Under the pieces are notes generated by a model, which worked only from the letters and a program-made list of their open reading frames with translations, was not told where the DNA came from and searched no databases. A DNA stretch of 64,000 nucleotides from Malachius bipustulatus (Eukaryota; Arthropoda; Insecta; Coleoptera; Melyridae). The translations under genes were made by a program, and so were the position numbers. The stretch lies in assembly GCA_910589415.1 (NCBI GenBank), contig OU342639.1, forward strand, positions 33,302,268-33,366,267, in the 5' to 3' direction. This document shows positions 47,945 to 59,552 of the stretch, in pieces (the first letter of the stretch is position 1; each line of letters starts with the position of its first letter).

Positions 47945-49455
47945 GCGGCACGTATATTTTCATAATTAAGTTATGTTTTTTTATGATTTAATATAGAAAT
48001 ATTTTGATTGAGAGTTATTCAAAATAAAATAATTTTTTTTTTCTAATATTCATTATTATCACTTTTCATTCGATCCACTTCTTTAAAAATGACCCATAAA
48101 TATGCAATTACGATTCGATTATAATAAATAAAAATATTATTCTGAGACGTGCGCAGATCGAAGCTATCGATAGAATATTAATAAAGATATGAATAAAAGC
48201 AGTGAAACGATAACCGCCGTTTCTTTCGTATATACTTAGGTAGCCCATATTCTAATAATATTTTTTGCTTGAATAAGAAATTGTGTTAAAATCCGAATTC
48301 AAATTCAAACTTTAATAAGGTGGCATAGAATTATCTTATTTACCTACCTACTTATATAGGTACAACAATCAATAAACAAGAAAGCTGTAAATTTATTTTT
48401 GAAACATATTTAAATTAATTATATATCCTAGCGATATGCGCGAGTATCTGTCCCGTATCCTAAAAACGTTTATATGAAAGTTACTTAGCTTGAAGAAAAT
48501 TAGCGAAATCGACTGCCAACTTTGATTTATTTTCTATAAATTAAGTACCTACCTATCTAAAAAATTATTTATAAACCATAATAGTACGGTGTAAATATTT
48601 TACAAGGTGTTTTAATTTATCGCGTTTCAAGTTCTTCGTTTCTTTCTTTATTAATAATAATAATAACAACTTCTTGGTCAGTTAACATTCGTCTAGTACC
48701 TACCTAGACCTACCTACTTTGCGACAGACACAATAGACTATCCTAGATAGCAATTATTTAGATATAGATATAAGTAAGTGCTCGGAACAACTGCCACTCT
48801 CTTGTGAATGGAAGAAAGTCCGTTTTAGAGGTACATCGAGAGTGAGAGTAACCTTGATTAAAGTCGTTCTCGTCGCGTATAAACACTTTCATAATTTTGC
48901 TTCTCTGATGGACGTGGACGTTATGGTCAGATTCTGGTTTACAAAAGTAGATCAGTAAATTTACATGATTCATGCATTTTTCCCAGTCTTTATCGATTTT
49001 AATGGTTGAAGCAATTATTGCATATGTCTTGACAAAAATATTTCTGCAGGTATTATGTAATGAGTGGGTATGGTATACGTAATTCCGTCATAATGCAAAC
49101 ATGAACCTTATGATATCCATTACTGCACACAAATATTTATAATTATAATGCTCTTCTAATAATTATTGTCTTAACCAACCAACCACCCACCGGTCACTAC
49201 CTACCTATACCTACTTATTCTGCCCTCTATAATATAATATAATGAGAAACAAGATTGTACAAAGAGGAACGAGTACAGTAAAGAAAACAATCTCCCTTAG
49301 ATAACCTTGAGAAAAGGAAAATTAAAATTCCCGTTGCCAATTAACATTAATTTCTGATTTTACCATTACGGTTTTGTGGTGTTTCAGACTTTCAAATCTC
49401 ATACGATACGAAGACAACTGCGGCTGTCAATGGTCTTTATAAGAACATTAAACAC
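47945..49455. other. AT-rich non-coding stretch
   Basis: TACCTAC strings are frequent. No gene recognised. Confidence 0.4.
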
Positions 49456-49457
49456 AT

Positions 49458-49745
49458 TTTTAGTGTATTTTTTTAATGAAAAAGTACACTATTGAGGACG
49501 GAATCACTTTTCGAAAATCACCCAAACTCATCAAATGCCCACCGATCCTGACCCCCAGATCACGAAAAAGTGGTTTTCCAAAATTCACCTGCCCACGATA
49601 TATTCGCGAAATTTCGATTTTAGAAACGCTCCTGTAGCTTTATTTTTCAAGATTAGTAAACGAAATTTTGGATCATTGTAAAACTTTGGGATGACGTTAG
49701 AATTTCGTTGAAAAAATTTCCAAAAGTCGCGTTACTTCTATAGGG
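49458..49745 (+). repeat. Long dispersed repeat, copy 1, left part
   Basis: Matches 53,498-53,815 closely from the terminal hairpin AGTGTATTTTTTTAAT / TACACT to CACTTCTACAGGG. The match stops at about 49,745, where a LINE interrupts it, and resumes at 52,313. Confidence 0.8.
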
Positions 49746-52312
49746 ACACTTTTTTTGTCCCTCACAAAAACTGTTGAATTCATACAGATAAACTACCCCA
49801 AAGCTGAGATATCCATCTTGGGTGATTTTAATGTACATAACATCAACTGACTTAAATACTCAAACTTCACTGATGAAGAAGGCCGTGAAGCGGAATCGTT
49901 ATCGATCAGCTGTGGTTTTACCAAGCTCGTTGATTAACCAACACGCATTCCCGATCGCGAGGGAGAATTCGCTAGCCTGTTGGATCTGTTTTTGACCACG
50001 AACCCTCAAATGTATACCATCACGGTGAAAGCCCCACTAGGTTCCTCAGACCATAAACTAGTCTCAACATCTTGTGTTCTACCAGTTACTAGTGTTAAAG
50101 AAGCAAGTAAACCTCGTGTAGTCTGGCACTATAGGTCTGCTAAATGGGAAGAACTCAGGGAATATTATCGAGATTTTCCATGGAGGAGTGTTTGTTTCGG
50201 CTCTAATGACCCATCTGTTTGCGCTAGGGAAGTTGCTCAAGTCATCCTAACAGGCATGGAAGCCTACATTCCCTTTTCTAAAAAACAGCCCTCAAACAGC
50301 AAACCTTGGTTCAACAAAAGATGCAAGGAAGCTGTCGCCTCCAAACAACTGGCTTTTCGCCAATGGCGAGAGAGCCCCGACGGCATAAACCATCACAATT
50401 GCATCCTTGCTCGAAACAGATGCAAAGAAATAATAGATCAAACCAAGGAAACTCACAACCAAAGAATTAGGAACAAACTTCTCTCCTGCCCTAACGGTTC
50501 GAAATCTTTTTGGTCTGTAACTAAGGCAGTCAGCCAGAACTTCACCAGATCCACGATTCCACCACTTACACGGACAGATGGGACTATCGCATCCACAGCT
50601 ACTGAGAAAGCAAAATTGTTGGCGGGAGTCTTTTCTACATACTCTTCCGTCGACTTTCATGGAAGAACTCCGCCAATGATCCCTTCCGTGGAGACCAAAA
50701 TGTCAGGCATTGTCTTCCGACAGCGGGTCATAAAGAGCATTATGTTAGCCTTAGACCCAAACAAAGCTTCTGGGCCCGATGACGTACCTGTTATCGTACT
50801 AAAAATATGCGCCACTGAGCTGTCATCTGTTTTCTGCCGACTTTTCAACTTGTCGTATAAAAAGGGAATATTTCCTTCTTGTTGGAAATGTGCACGGATC
50901 CAACCTATTCCCAAGAAAGGCAAAAAGACTATACCAAGTAACTGTCGACCAGTGGCATTGCTTTCAGTAATATCCAAGATTATGGAGAAAGCTATTAACC
51001 AACATCTTTTAAAATATTTGGAAGGAGCTAACATAATCAGCGACCGCCAATACGGATTCCGTAAACAGAGGTCAACTGGTGACCTCCTCACTTACGTCAC
51101 CGAGCTATGGAACGGCGCAATCGAGCACCATGGGGAGTCTCGAGGGGTTGCGCTTGATATTTCTAGAGCTTTCGACCGTGTTTGGCATGGTGGACTGTTG
51201 GCAAAACTGCAGGCCTATGGCATGCCCGAGAAATTCTGCTTGTGGCTTGCGAGTTATCTCGGAGATCGTTCATTGCAGGTGGCAGTCGATGGAGTTCTTT
51301 CTGAGACCTTTTCCATCAATGCCGGTGTGCCTCAGGGAGCCATTTTATCTCCGACTCCCTTTCTAATATTTATAAACGACTTGCTTGAAACAACAAAAAA
51401 TCCAATATACAGTTTTTCCGACGACAGTACCCTCATATCTTCTTATACGTTAGATGCGCGAACATCTGCCATCGACGCACAGACTCGCAGGGCGCAAGAA
51501 GTTGCCATACTTAACAATGACTTGCAAGACATTCTAACTTGGGGCGATAGAAACCAAGTCCAATTTAATGCTGGAAAAACCCAAGCAGTCATCTTCTCCA
51601 AAAAGACCAACGTTTTGCAGCCAGATATGATGATGGCGGGACACTCTCTTACCCCAGCGTCATCTCTTCGTTTACTTGGAGTGAGCCTCGGAGCGAACAT
51701 GTCTTGGCATGATCATGTTGCAGGTCTGGCGAAGAGTGCTTCTCAAAAACTTGGAACACTCTTCCGCACGAAGAAATTTTATACACCACAACAGCTTCTC
51801 CTCTTATACAAGGCTCAAATCCGACCATCCTTGGAGTACTGCTCACATGTTTGGAGCTCTGCTCCCAAACATACGCTGAGACTACTCGACTCTATTCAGA
51901 AAAGAGCCATCCGCTTGATTGGGGACCCAGATTTGACAAAAAATTTGGACACTCTCGAACATCGAAGAAGAGTAGCTGACCTGAGTCTGTTTTACAGATA
52001 TTTTAATGGAAAGTGTTCAAAAGACGTGGCCCGCTTGATCCCACCAAGAATAAGACCGGTCAGAAATACATGCCGAGCCGCAGACGCTCATCCGTATCAG
52101 GTTCAGCTCGTTACACCTCGTACCACCCTATATCAGACTTCTTTTATGAATAGAACCGCATCACTTCGGAATAGCATTCCAAAGGGCGTGTTTCCCGAAG
52201 TATACAACCTACAGAGATTCAAGGCCAACGTGAATCGACATCTCCGCTCATGCACCGCTCCCAGAGCGCCGTAGGGATTTCCCTGCAGTGGATGTGCATT
52301 TTCAATAAAAAA
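49746..52312 (+). mobile_element. CR1/Jockey-type LINE, 5'-truncated, nested in a dispersed repeat
   Basis: Starts inside the endonuclease domain (ILGDFNVHNIN at about 49,818) and ends at the A-rich AATAAAAAA at 52,304-52,312. The flanking repeat is split between TAGGG at 49,741-49,745 and GGGTGTCC at 52,313, which are adjacent in the uninterrupted copy at 53,815. This defines both ends of the insertion within a few bases. Confidence 0.8.
49980..52274 (+). pseudogene. LINE ORF2: endonuclease end and reverse transcriptase
   Basis: A 764-codon open frame; the true protein began further upstream. In the same frame before 49,980 lie the endonuclease GDFN box and a PTRIPDREGE segment, with two in-frame stops (after NIN and after LVD), so the annotated ATG is not the native start. 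Residues 18-26 hold the SDHK end of the endonuclease. The reverse transcriptase covers about 255-560: KASGPDDVP, the ALDISRAFD box (Asp393), GVPQGAILSP, then FSDDS (479-483), where related proteins have (F/Y)ADD. The C-terminal region ends in the RRRVADLSLFYRYFNG block typical of CR1/Jockey-like arthropod LINEs; there is no RNase H. The long intact frame suggests a recent insertion, but 5' truncation makes it non-autonomous. Confidence 0.82.
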
Positions 52313-53110
52313 GGGTGTCCTTTCAAAATTCCACAAATCCGGTTTTTGTTATCATCTCATTTCAGGTCGCAGTTTTCAATCTAGTGGGCTGACATTTTGT
52401 GGGAGTAAGACATCTACAAGGAGTGGTCTGGTATTACATTTGAGCAAAATCGGCAGAGCCATTTAAAAATGGCGGTCATTTGAATTTTCGGAAAATTTGC
52501 TATTTTTTAACCCGTGTATGAGCAAGATAAAGGAAAAAATTTTGAAATTAAATCAACAGGATTGGAAAAAAATTACTTGAAATTTGATTTAATGTAATAA
52601 AATCTACATTATTTTCATTAATAAGCCAGTGGCGGGAGTAGGAAAAGGGTAAAAATCGATAAATTTCTTTCTATAACAATTTATGAGCACATTTTTGAAG
52701 AAATTAAACTGAAACTTTTACAGTAGAGAACTACACTAATAAACTTTAACTCTCCAAAATTTCAAGAAGTAAATAAATAAAAAAGGGCGGAGATATTCGA
52801 GTATTTTTGCATTATTTTTATTCCTCTAAAATTTCATATTTTCGGTTTTCAACACTCCCCTTTCACTTTTTTCGAATTTATTAAAGGCAGTGTAAAAAAT
52901 AGTATTTTTTAAGAAAAGTTAGCCAGTGACGTACACAGTAAAAGAGACAAAATTGTCAAATTTTGCCATTTTTTTTTTTGTTTTGTTAAATTTAAAGATC
53001 CATTCTAAGGCACGTTTTCAAACGAAATGAAATGCAATTTTCAAAGTAAACCACTAAATATGATAAAAATCGGTGAAAATATTCCTAATTGAATCGCATA
53101 GAAATACCTA
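52313..53110 (+). repeat. Long dispersed repeat, copy 1, right part
   Basis: Continues copy 1 after the LINE. GGGTGTCC aligns with 53,818, CGCAGTTTTCAATCTAG with 53,868, GCCAGTGGCGGGAG (52,625) with 54,127 and GCCAGTGACG (52,922) with 54,978. Confidence 0.8.
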
Positions 53111-53114
53111 CACA

Positions 53115-53495
53115 ATTTATAACTAGATTAACAAGTTGACTGTTAAACTTACCGCTAAGACAAGCACTTCCAACCTCCAAACTCTCCCTGTTTCTGGCTG
53201 TTGAAATGTTTAGTAAAGTTTACCAAAGTTCACATTAAAGTTCACATTAAGGTACCTAACTACCATAATATTACACACTACCGCACACACAGAAATTTTG
53301 CAAAAACTTTCAGGCCGAGAAATGCAACCCCCTATAGGAGAGAGGTGACGTGACACCGGCACTGTAAACACTACTAAAACTTAAAACAGTAGGAAGGCTA
53401 ACAATAAACAAAACTGCAACTGAAAACCGGTTTTCTGGGGCTGGGGGTTGACGGGTCGATAACGTTAATTAACTCACCTACAACACAAGAATCAA
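53115..53495. other. Spacer between dispersed-repeat copies
   Basis: About 380 bases with no recognised feature apart from a short direct duplication (AAAGTTCACATTA) near 53,224-53,250. Confidence 0.4.
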
Positions 53496-53497
53496 GT

Positions 53498-54335
53498 TTT
53501 AGTGTATTTTTTAATAAAAAAATACACTATTGAGGACGACATCACTTTTCGAAAATCACCCAAACTCATCAAATGTCCACCGATCATGACCCCCAGATCA
53601 CGAAAAAGTTGTTTTCCAAAATTCACCTGCCCACGATATATATATATTTATATATATATTTATATATTTCTCCAAAAACGCGAAATTTCGATTTTCAAAA
53701 CGCTCCTGTAGCTTTATTTTTGAAGATTAGTAAACGAAATTTTGGATCCTTATAAAGCTTTGGAATGACTTTAGATTTTCGTTGAAAAAATGTCCAAAAG
53801 TCGAATCACTTCTACAGGGTGTCCCTTCAAAATTCCCGCAATCCGGTTCTTGTGGTATCATTTCAGGTCGCAGTTTTCAATCTAGGAGGCTGAAATTTTT
53901 GTGGGAGTAAGATATCCACAAGGAGTGGTCTGGTATTGCACTTGAGCAAAATCTGCCAAACCGTTTCAAAATGGCAGCCATTTGAATTTTTTGAAAATTT
54001 GCTATTTTTTGAGCCCCTGTATGAGCAAGATGGCAATAAAACTTTGAAATAAAATTAACAAGATTGGAAGAAAACTATTTGAAATTTGAATTAAAGCAAT
54101 AAAATTGGCATTATTTTTATTAATAAGCCAGTGGCGTGGGTAGGAAAAGGGTAAAAATGTCTAAATTTCTATAACCGTTTATGAGTTCATTTTTAAAGAA
54201 ATTGAACTGAAATTTTCACAGTAGGGAAGTACACTAATATCCTTTAACCCTTAAAAGTTTCAAGAAGTAAATAAGAAAAATGACGGAGATATTAATATTT
54301 TTTTCATATGATGTTTATTTCTGTAAAATTTTAAA
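53498..54335 (+). repeat. Long dispersed repeat, copy 2a
   Basis: Begins with a perfect terminal hairpin (AGTGTATTTTTT, short loop, complement, at 53,499-53,527). It has a (TATATATT)n insertion at 53,636-53,670 relative to copy 1. It runs to 54,335, where the sequence jumps back to an earlier point of the unit. Confidence 0.75.
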
Positions 54336-55245
54336 ACCGCTGCTGTAGCTTCATATTTAAGGATTAGTGAACGAAATTTTTTACCCTTGTGAAACTTCGA
54401 AATGACATTTGATTTTCGTAAAAAAAATTTCCTAAAGCTGCGTTACTTCTACAGGGTGTCCCTCCAAATTAAAAACAAAAACCGTCTATGAGGCACGGTT
54501 TCTGGTCGCAGTTTTCAATCTAGGGGGCTGAAATTTTTTTATGAGTAAGATAGCCGCAAGGAGCGTCTGGTTCTGTATTTGAGTAAAATCGAGCCGTTTC
54601 AAAATGGCGGCCTTTTCAATTTTAGAAAAAATTGCCAAAATTTGAACCCCTATACCTACCTACCTATAAGCAAGTTAGAAAAACAAATTAACACGATTGG
54701 AAGAAAATTATTTTAAATTTGAGTTAATGCAGTAAAATTTGCATATTTTTCATTAATAAGCCAGTGGCGTGGGTAGGAAAAGGGTAAAAATGGCTAAATT
54801 TCTATAACCGTTTATTAGCCTTTTTTGAAGGAATTGAGCTGAAGTTTTTCCAGTAGACAGTTTTAACATGATGTTTATTCCTCTAAAATTTCAAATTTTC
54901 GGTTTTCAAAATTCCCCTTTCACTTTTTGCGAATTTATTAAAGGTAGTGTAAAGAATAGTATTTTTTAAGTAAAGTTAGCCAGTGGCGGACACAGGAAAA
55001 GGAAAAAAAAATTAAATTTGCCAATTTTTTTTTATTTTGTTAAATTTAAAAATCCATTCTAAGGCACGTGTCCAAACTAAATGAAATGAAATTTTCTCAG
55101 TAAACCATACTACGCTAATATGACCTGACTATGGAAAATTTCAGAAATCCCATTTAAAAAGCGGTGAAAATATTGATAATTGAATCGCATAAAAATACAC
55201 TATTTCTGCGATTGATGCGCAAGAAGGTTTTTTTTCTTGGATACA
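54336..55245 (+). repeat. Long dispersed repeat, copy 2b (tandem partial copy)
   Basis: CTGTAGCTTCATATTTAAGG at 54,342 repeats CTGTAGCTTTATTTTTGAAG at 53,706, so the unit restarts after about 640 bases. It then runs through CTACAGGGTGTCCC (54,450) and both AGCCAGTGGCG motifs (54,760, 54,977) to AGAAGGTTTTTTTTCTTGG, paralleling the 28,130-28,885 copy. Confidence 0.75.
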
Positions 55246-55752
55246 GCTGCTGTGCTCCCGTCCAGTATTGTTATTATTACATTTTTATTGGGATTGTTGA
55301 TATTCTCACTGACTGCCGAGTCTGCGTAGAAATAAAATTATGCTAATATGATTGTGGTAGGTAATAAATTTAACGTCAACTCTACTATAAATTTTACTAA
55401 ACCTTTCAACCGCGAGAATTCGATTTTGAAAATAGAAACGAGAGAAAGAAATTATTAAAAAAATTAAATTAATGGTAAATATACAGGTGTCCCAGCTCAT
55501 TCGAAGCGGTCTCTGTGGGCCAAACGATGGATTTTTTAAATTGTGAATTCAAGTACAGGATCACAATGGCCATAATGTAAAATTATTTTGGAGTATACAG
55601 AGTGTCCAATATGACGACAGTGGCATATCAAAGTTATGTTTTTTTAAATGGAATGCTCCTATGTTATTGCATTTTTAATAAGGCCCAAATCCTTCCTTCC
55701 CCATGGCTATATCCAAAGCCGAATGTTCATCTATTCTTCCGAAACCCAATTT

Positions 55753-55755
<3 letters not shown>
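55246..55755. other. Non-coding stretch with two CAGGGTG-like ends
   Basis: ATACAGGTGTCCCAG at 55,483 and TATACAGAGTGTCC at 55,596 resemble MITE termini, and TTTTTTTAAATGGAATGCTCC at 55,638 resembles the AAATGGGACA core. Probably a decayed member of that group. Confidence 0.4.

Positions 55756-55758
<3 letters not shown>

Positions 55759-55829
<71 letters not shown>
55759..55829. repeat. (CT)n microsatellite, about 35 units
   Basis: Directly adjoins the 3' tail of the LINE that follows. Open frames across it (Ser-Leu repeats) are not genes. Confidence 0.95.
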
Positions 55830-55832
<3 letters not shown>

Positions 55833-55856
55833 TGATATTGATATTGATATTGATAT
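55830..55856 (-). repeat. LINE 3' tail, (ATATCA)n
   Basis: Four to five TGATAT units lie between the CT tract and the last shared base of the LINE. A short simple repeat in place of poly(A) is usual for I/LOA/R1-group elements. Confidence 0.65.
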
Positions 55857-55883
55857 TGAGGGTGTCAGATGCGCTGCGACCTA

Positions 55884-57115
55884 TTAAGATCTATTGTGCC
55901 CCCTCTTCTCTGCTTCTTTGGAGTATGATCCCTTCATTGAAGCAGCCTCTCCAACTCCGTTTCCCTTAGGCAGGATTTGAAGAGGATCAAGGCCGGGCAA
56001 AGCCCCCCCGTTGAGCTGGTGTTGGCCCAGAACATCGTTTCTTTCACGTTCTAGGGCTTCGCAGTTCATCAATAGGTGACGAGGAGTCTCGTTTTCTTCC
56101 CTGCAGAGTCTGCAAACGCCATCTTTTTCTATACCAAGTTTCCTCAGGTGTTCATTGAGCTTGCAATGACCTGTTAGGAATCCTGTTAGCATTCTGAGAC
56201 TTCCTTTGTTGAGGGTCAGGAGTTTCCTTGACCTTTCTCGGTTAAAGTTCCCGAGGAGCTCCTTGGATTGTCTCAATCCTGAGAGGTTATTCCAATGGAT
56301 TTCTCTCAGTTTTTCTTCTTCCTTACGAAGTTCTGCCTTGAAGAACGTGTCTTCAAGGCTACACAATGGTTCTGGTCCTATAAAGGGTGTCGATGCTCCT
56401 TTTCTTGCCAATGAGTGGGCACGTTCGTTTCCCTCAATCCCAGTGTGTCCTGGTATCCATTTGAGGTGAATTTTGTTCTCTCTGCCTAGTTTATTGAGTT
56501 TTTGTAGGCAGTTCCATGCCATTTTTGAGCTGATGATAGGAGAGCTCAGCGTCTTTATGGCTGCTTGACTGTCTGTCAGTATTGCTATATTTCCCTATTT
56601 TTATAGTTTCTGTCGAGGTTTATTTGGGCGCATACTTCTATTGCGTACAGTTCCGCTTGAAGTATGCTTGGGGATGTTCCCATCGGCTCGGAGTAGTTGG
56701 TGCCTGGCCCATATACTCCTGCCCCAGTTCCCTCGGTGGCCTTTGAGCCGTCTGTGTACCATCTTATTGTACCTTCTTTGAAAGTGTGAATGGATGTGTT
56801 GCTCCATTCTTCTTTCGTAGACAGTTCCATGATGAAGTTTCTCTTGAAGCTGAATTTCTTGACAGTTTTGTCTTTTGGCATTATCAGGAGGTTTTTACAG
56901 ATGTTCAGGGGTTGATTCCCGTCGGTCCGTAGTCCCCCCCTGATCCCCATTCTTGACATTCTGAGTTGAGCCTCTGCGGCACTTCTCTCAATCACTAAGT
57001 GCAGTGGTGTGAGATCTAGAATTACTTCCAACGCTGCTGTTGGGCATGTTCTCATTGCTCCCGTGATGCAGAGGCATGCAAGTCTCTGGATCTTCTCGAG
57101 TGTTTTCCTCGCTGT
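55884..57115 (-). pseudogene. LINE ORF2 C-terminus: RNase H and Cys/His tail, frameshifted
   Basis: After the first shift, the frame 57,055-56,585 carries the RT end and the RNase H start, with YTDGS (first Asp) and QAELYAIE (Glu). A second shift near 56,590 moves the reading into the frame of 56,522-55,884; LTDSQAA (Asp) and WIPGHTGIEGNERA follow. The tail has LTGFLTGHCKLNEHLRKLGI and a C-x2-C-x8-H-x4-C cluster (CRLC...RHLLMNC), the terminal motif common to R1/LOA/I proteins. RNase H removes the RNA strand of the RNA-DNA hybrid during integration. With at least two frameshifts here, plus that in ORF1, this copy cannot encode a complete protein. Confidence 0.78.
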
Positions 57116-59552
57116 TATTAGCTTGGTACCAGACGACCGCTCCGTATGTGATGATGGGTCTCACTAGCATGGTGTACATCCAGCGTAAAATGGATGGGTT
57201 ACAACCCCATGCATTCCCCGCCATTCTCCTGCACACCATGAGTACGGATGTGGCCTTACTTACTGTTGCACTTAAGTGCTTGTTCCACATTAGCTTCTTA
57301 TCCAGTGTTATTCCCAGATATTTTACTTCTTCCTTCCATTCTAACTCGACTCCATTCAAGTCGATGGTTTTGAGGTTTGGAAGCTTGTTTTTTCTTGTGA
57401 ATGGTATCAGTGTAGTTTTTGTAGGATTGATGTTGAGTCCTATTTCCTGGCACCATTTCAAGGATATCTTTAACCCCCTCTGTACTATGTCGCAGAGTGT
57501 TCCTTCAAATTTTCCTCTGGCCATGATGACGATGTCATCGGCATACCCGATGCAGGTAATGCCGTTCTCGGTGAGTAACCCGAGGAGCTCGTCTACTACC
57601 AGGCTCCATAGGAGGGGGGATAGCACCCCTCCTTGTGGGCATCCTTTTGTTGTTTTCACCTGGATGGTGTCATCGCCCACTTTGGTTCCAATTATTCTTG
57701 TGGACAGCATTTGTTGAATCCAATGGGATGTTGTGCTGTTTATGCCTTTTTTAGTTAGGGCTTTCTTGATAGCATCGCAAGAGGTGTTGTCGAATGCTCC
57801 TTCTATGTCCAGAAAGGCGCAAATGGCCGTTTCCTTGTACTCCAGAGTGTCCTGAATCTTTTCTGTCAGCTCATACAGGGCGGTCTCTGTCGATCTGCCC
57901 GCTCTGTATGCGTGCTGGCTTGGGTGTAGTGGTCCCCTGTTCAGTGTTTCCGTTCTGATGTAATTATCAATGATTTTCTCCATCGTCTTTAGTAAGAAGG
58001 AGGTAAGACAGATGGGTCTAAATGACTTCGGGAGAGAGGTGTCCTTTCTTCCTGCCTTAGGAATAAAGATGACTTGCGCCTTTCTCCAGGCTTGTGGTAT
58101 ATATCCCATAGCCAGGCTGCTTCTGAATATTCTTACCAGGTGTGGCATGAGATCCTCCAGTCCTCTTTGCAGAAGAGCGGGGAATATGCCATCCACCCCG
58201 GGTGATTTGAAAGGTTGAAAGGTGCCAATTGCCCATTTCAGTCTTTCGGAGGTGCAGATGGTTTTCGCGGCCTCCCAATCTTCTTTCGTGGGTTTACCAG
58301 ATTCGAACGAATCCTCGTTCCCTACTTTCAGTGCACTGCCTGGAAAGTGAGTTTCTAGCAGAAGTAGAGCTCTTTGCTCTTCATTTTCTGTGTAGTTCCC
58401 ATCAGGTTTTCTGAGCGACATTGTTCCCTGGGCAATGCCTTTCGCTAAAGCTTTGTGAAATCTGGATGCTTCAGGTGTTGAGGTGATATCCCTGCAGAAG
58501 TCCCTGAAGCTCTTCCGTTTAGCTTTCCTGATTTCCTTATTGTAGGTTGTCAGTTCCGCGGTGTAGCCCCGCCAGTCTCCATCGCGCTTGGCTTTATTGA
58601 AAAGCCTTCGAACTTCTGCCCGGAGCTTGGATAGGTGTTCGTTCCACCACGGAGTTTTCCTACAATTTCTTTTCTCTCTAATGGGGCAGCTGGATTCGTA
58701 TGAATATTTCAGCGCTCCGTTGAGAGATTCTAATGTTGCTTCTAATTCTAGATGGTTTTTGACTCTAGAATTTGTTTGTTTTATATTTTCTCTTAGGCTG
58801 GTGTGAAATGTGTCCCAGTCGGTGTTTCTTGGATTTCTAATGAGGGTGTTCTCTTGCCAGAGTCCCCTCATTTTGAATTCTATTATTCTATGATCAGAGA
58901 GTGAGGGTTCGTTAGATACCCTCCAGTCTCTGATCAGTTGACATATGCTCGGACTACCGATCGTTATGTCTATTACGTCTTGACTCCTTTTAGTTACAAA
59001 AGTGGGTGTGTTCCCCACATTCAGTACATCTAAATTGGATTCAAGTAAAAATTCAAGCAGTTGCTCACCTCTTTTGTTGGTATACTTGCTGCCCCAGCTG
59101 ATGTTGTGTGCGTTGGCATCACTGCCGAGTAGGAGCGGTAGCCCATGCCCGTTGCAGTACTCGACTAGTTTCTGGACTTCCATAGGAGGTACTGATGTTT
59201 TCTCATGGAAGTACCCTGATGCTACTATGATGCTACGGTGTGTGCCTCCGGTGATGTTGACCCGGATTGGCACAAGGTCCCGTGTCATGAATTCTGAAAG
59301 ACATACATATTTAATGTTGTTTCTTATCAGGATGCAGGCCCTTGGGGTATCACTTCTGATATCCCAAATTGTCTTGCAATCCTTTCGTGGTAGGCCCCTT
59401 ACCTGCCCCTTGTATATCCAAGGTTCTTGTATAAGCACAACGCTGAGGCATGACCTGTCGAACGCCCGAGCTATGACGGCTGATGCCCCCCTAGCATGAT
59501 GAGCGTTGAACTGGGCCATGCTGGTGACATTTGCTGTGCTTATACTGGACAT
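56988..59552 (-). pseudogene. LINE ORF2: endonuclease and reverse transcriptase
   Basis: 854 open codons. Endonuclease, residues 1-225: QEPW (42-45), GSDANAHN (143-150) and SDHR (219-222) are the expected metal and catalytic boxes. PWWNEHLSKLR (301-311) marks the linker. Reverse transcriptase, about 445-760: FKSPGVDG, FRPICLTS, AFLDIEGAFDNT (Asp582), GCPQGGVLSP (637-646), GYADD (669-673), and the LGITLDKKLMWNKHL thumb segment. The native frame is lost after VVWYQ (about residue 810). The 20-kb copy continues there with RTKLATARKKLEKIQ, whereas this copy lacks about 8 bases near 57,126 and then runs out of frame. The enzymatic boxes themselves are intact. Confidence 0.85.

Noticed and set aside
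50292..52336. Minus-strand open frames and the second plus frame within 50-52.3 kb
   Set aside because: Shadows of the 764-codon reverse-transcriptase frame.
55602..55969. Three overlapping plus-strand frames of Ser-Leu repeats
   Set aside because: Produced by translating the (CT)n microsatellite in each frame.
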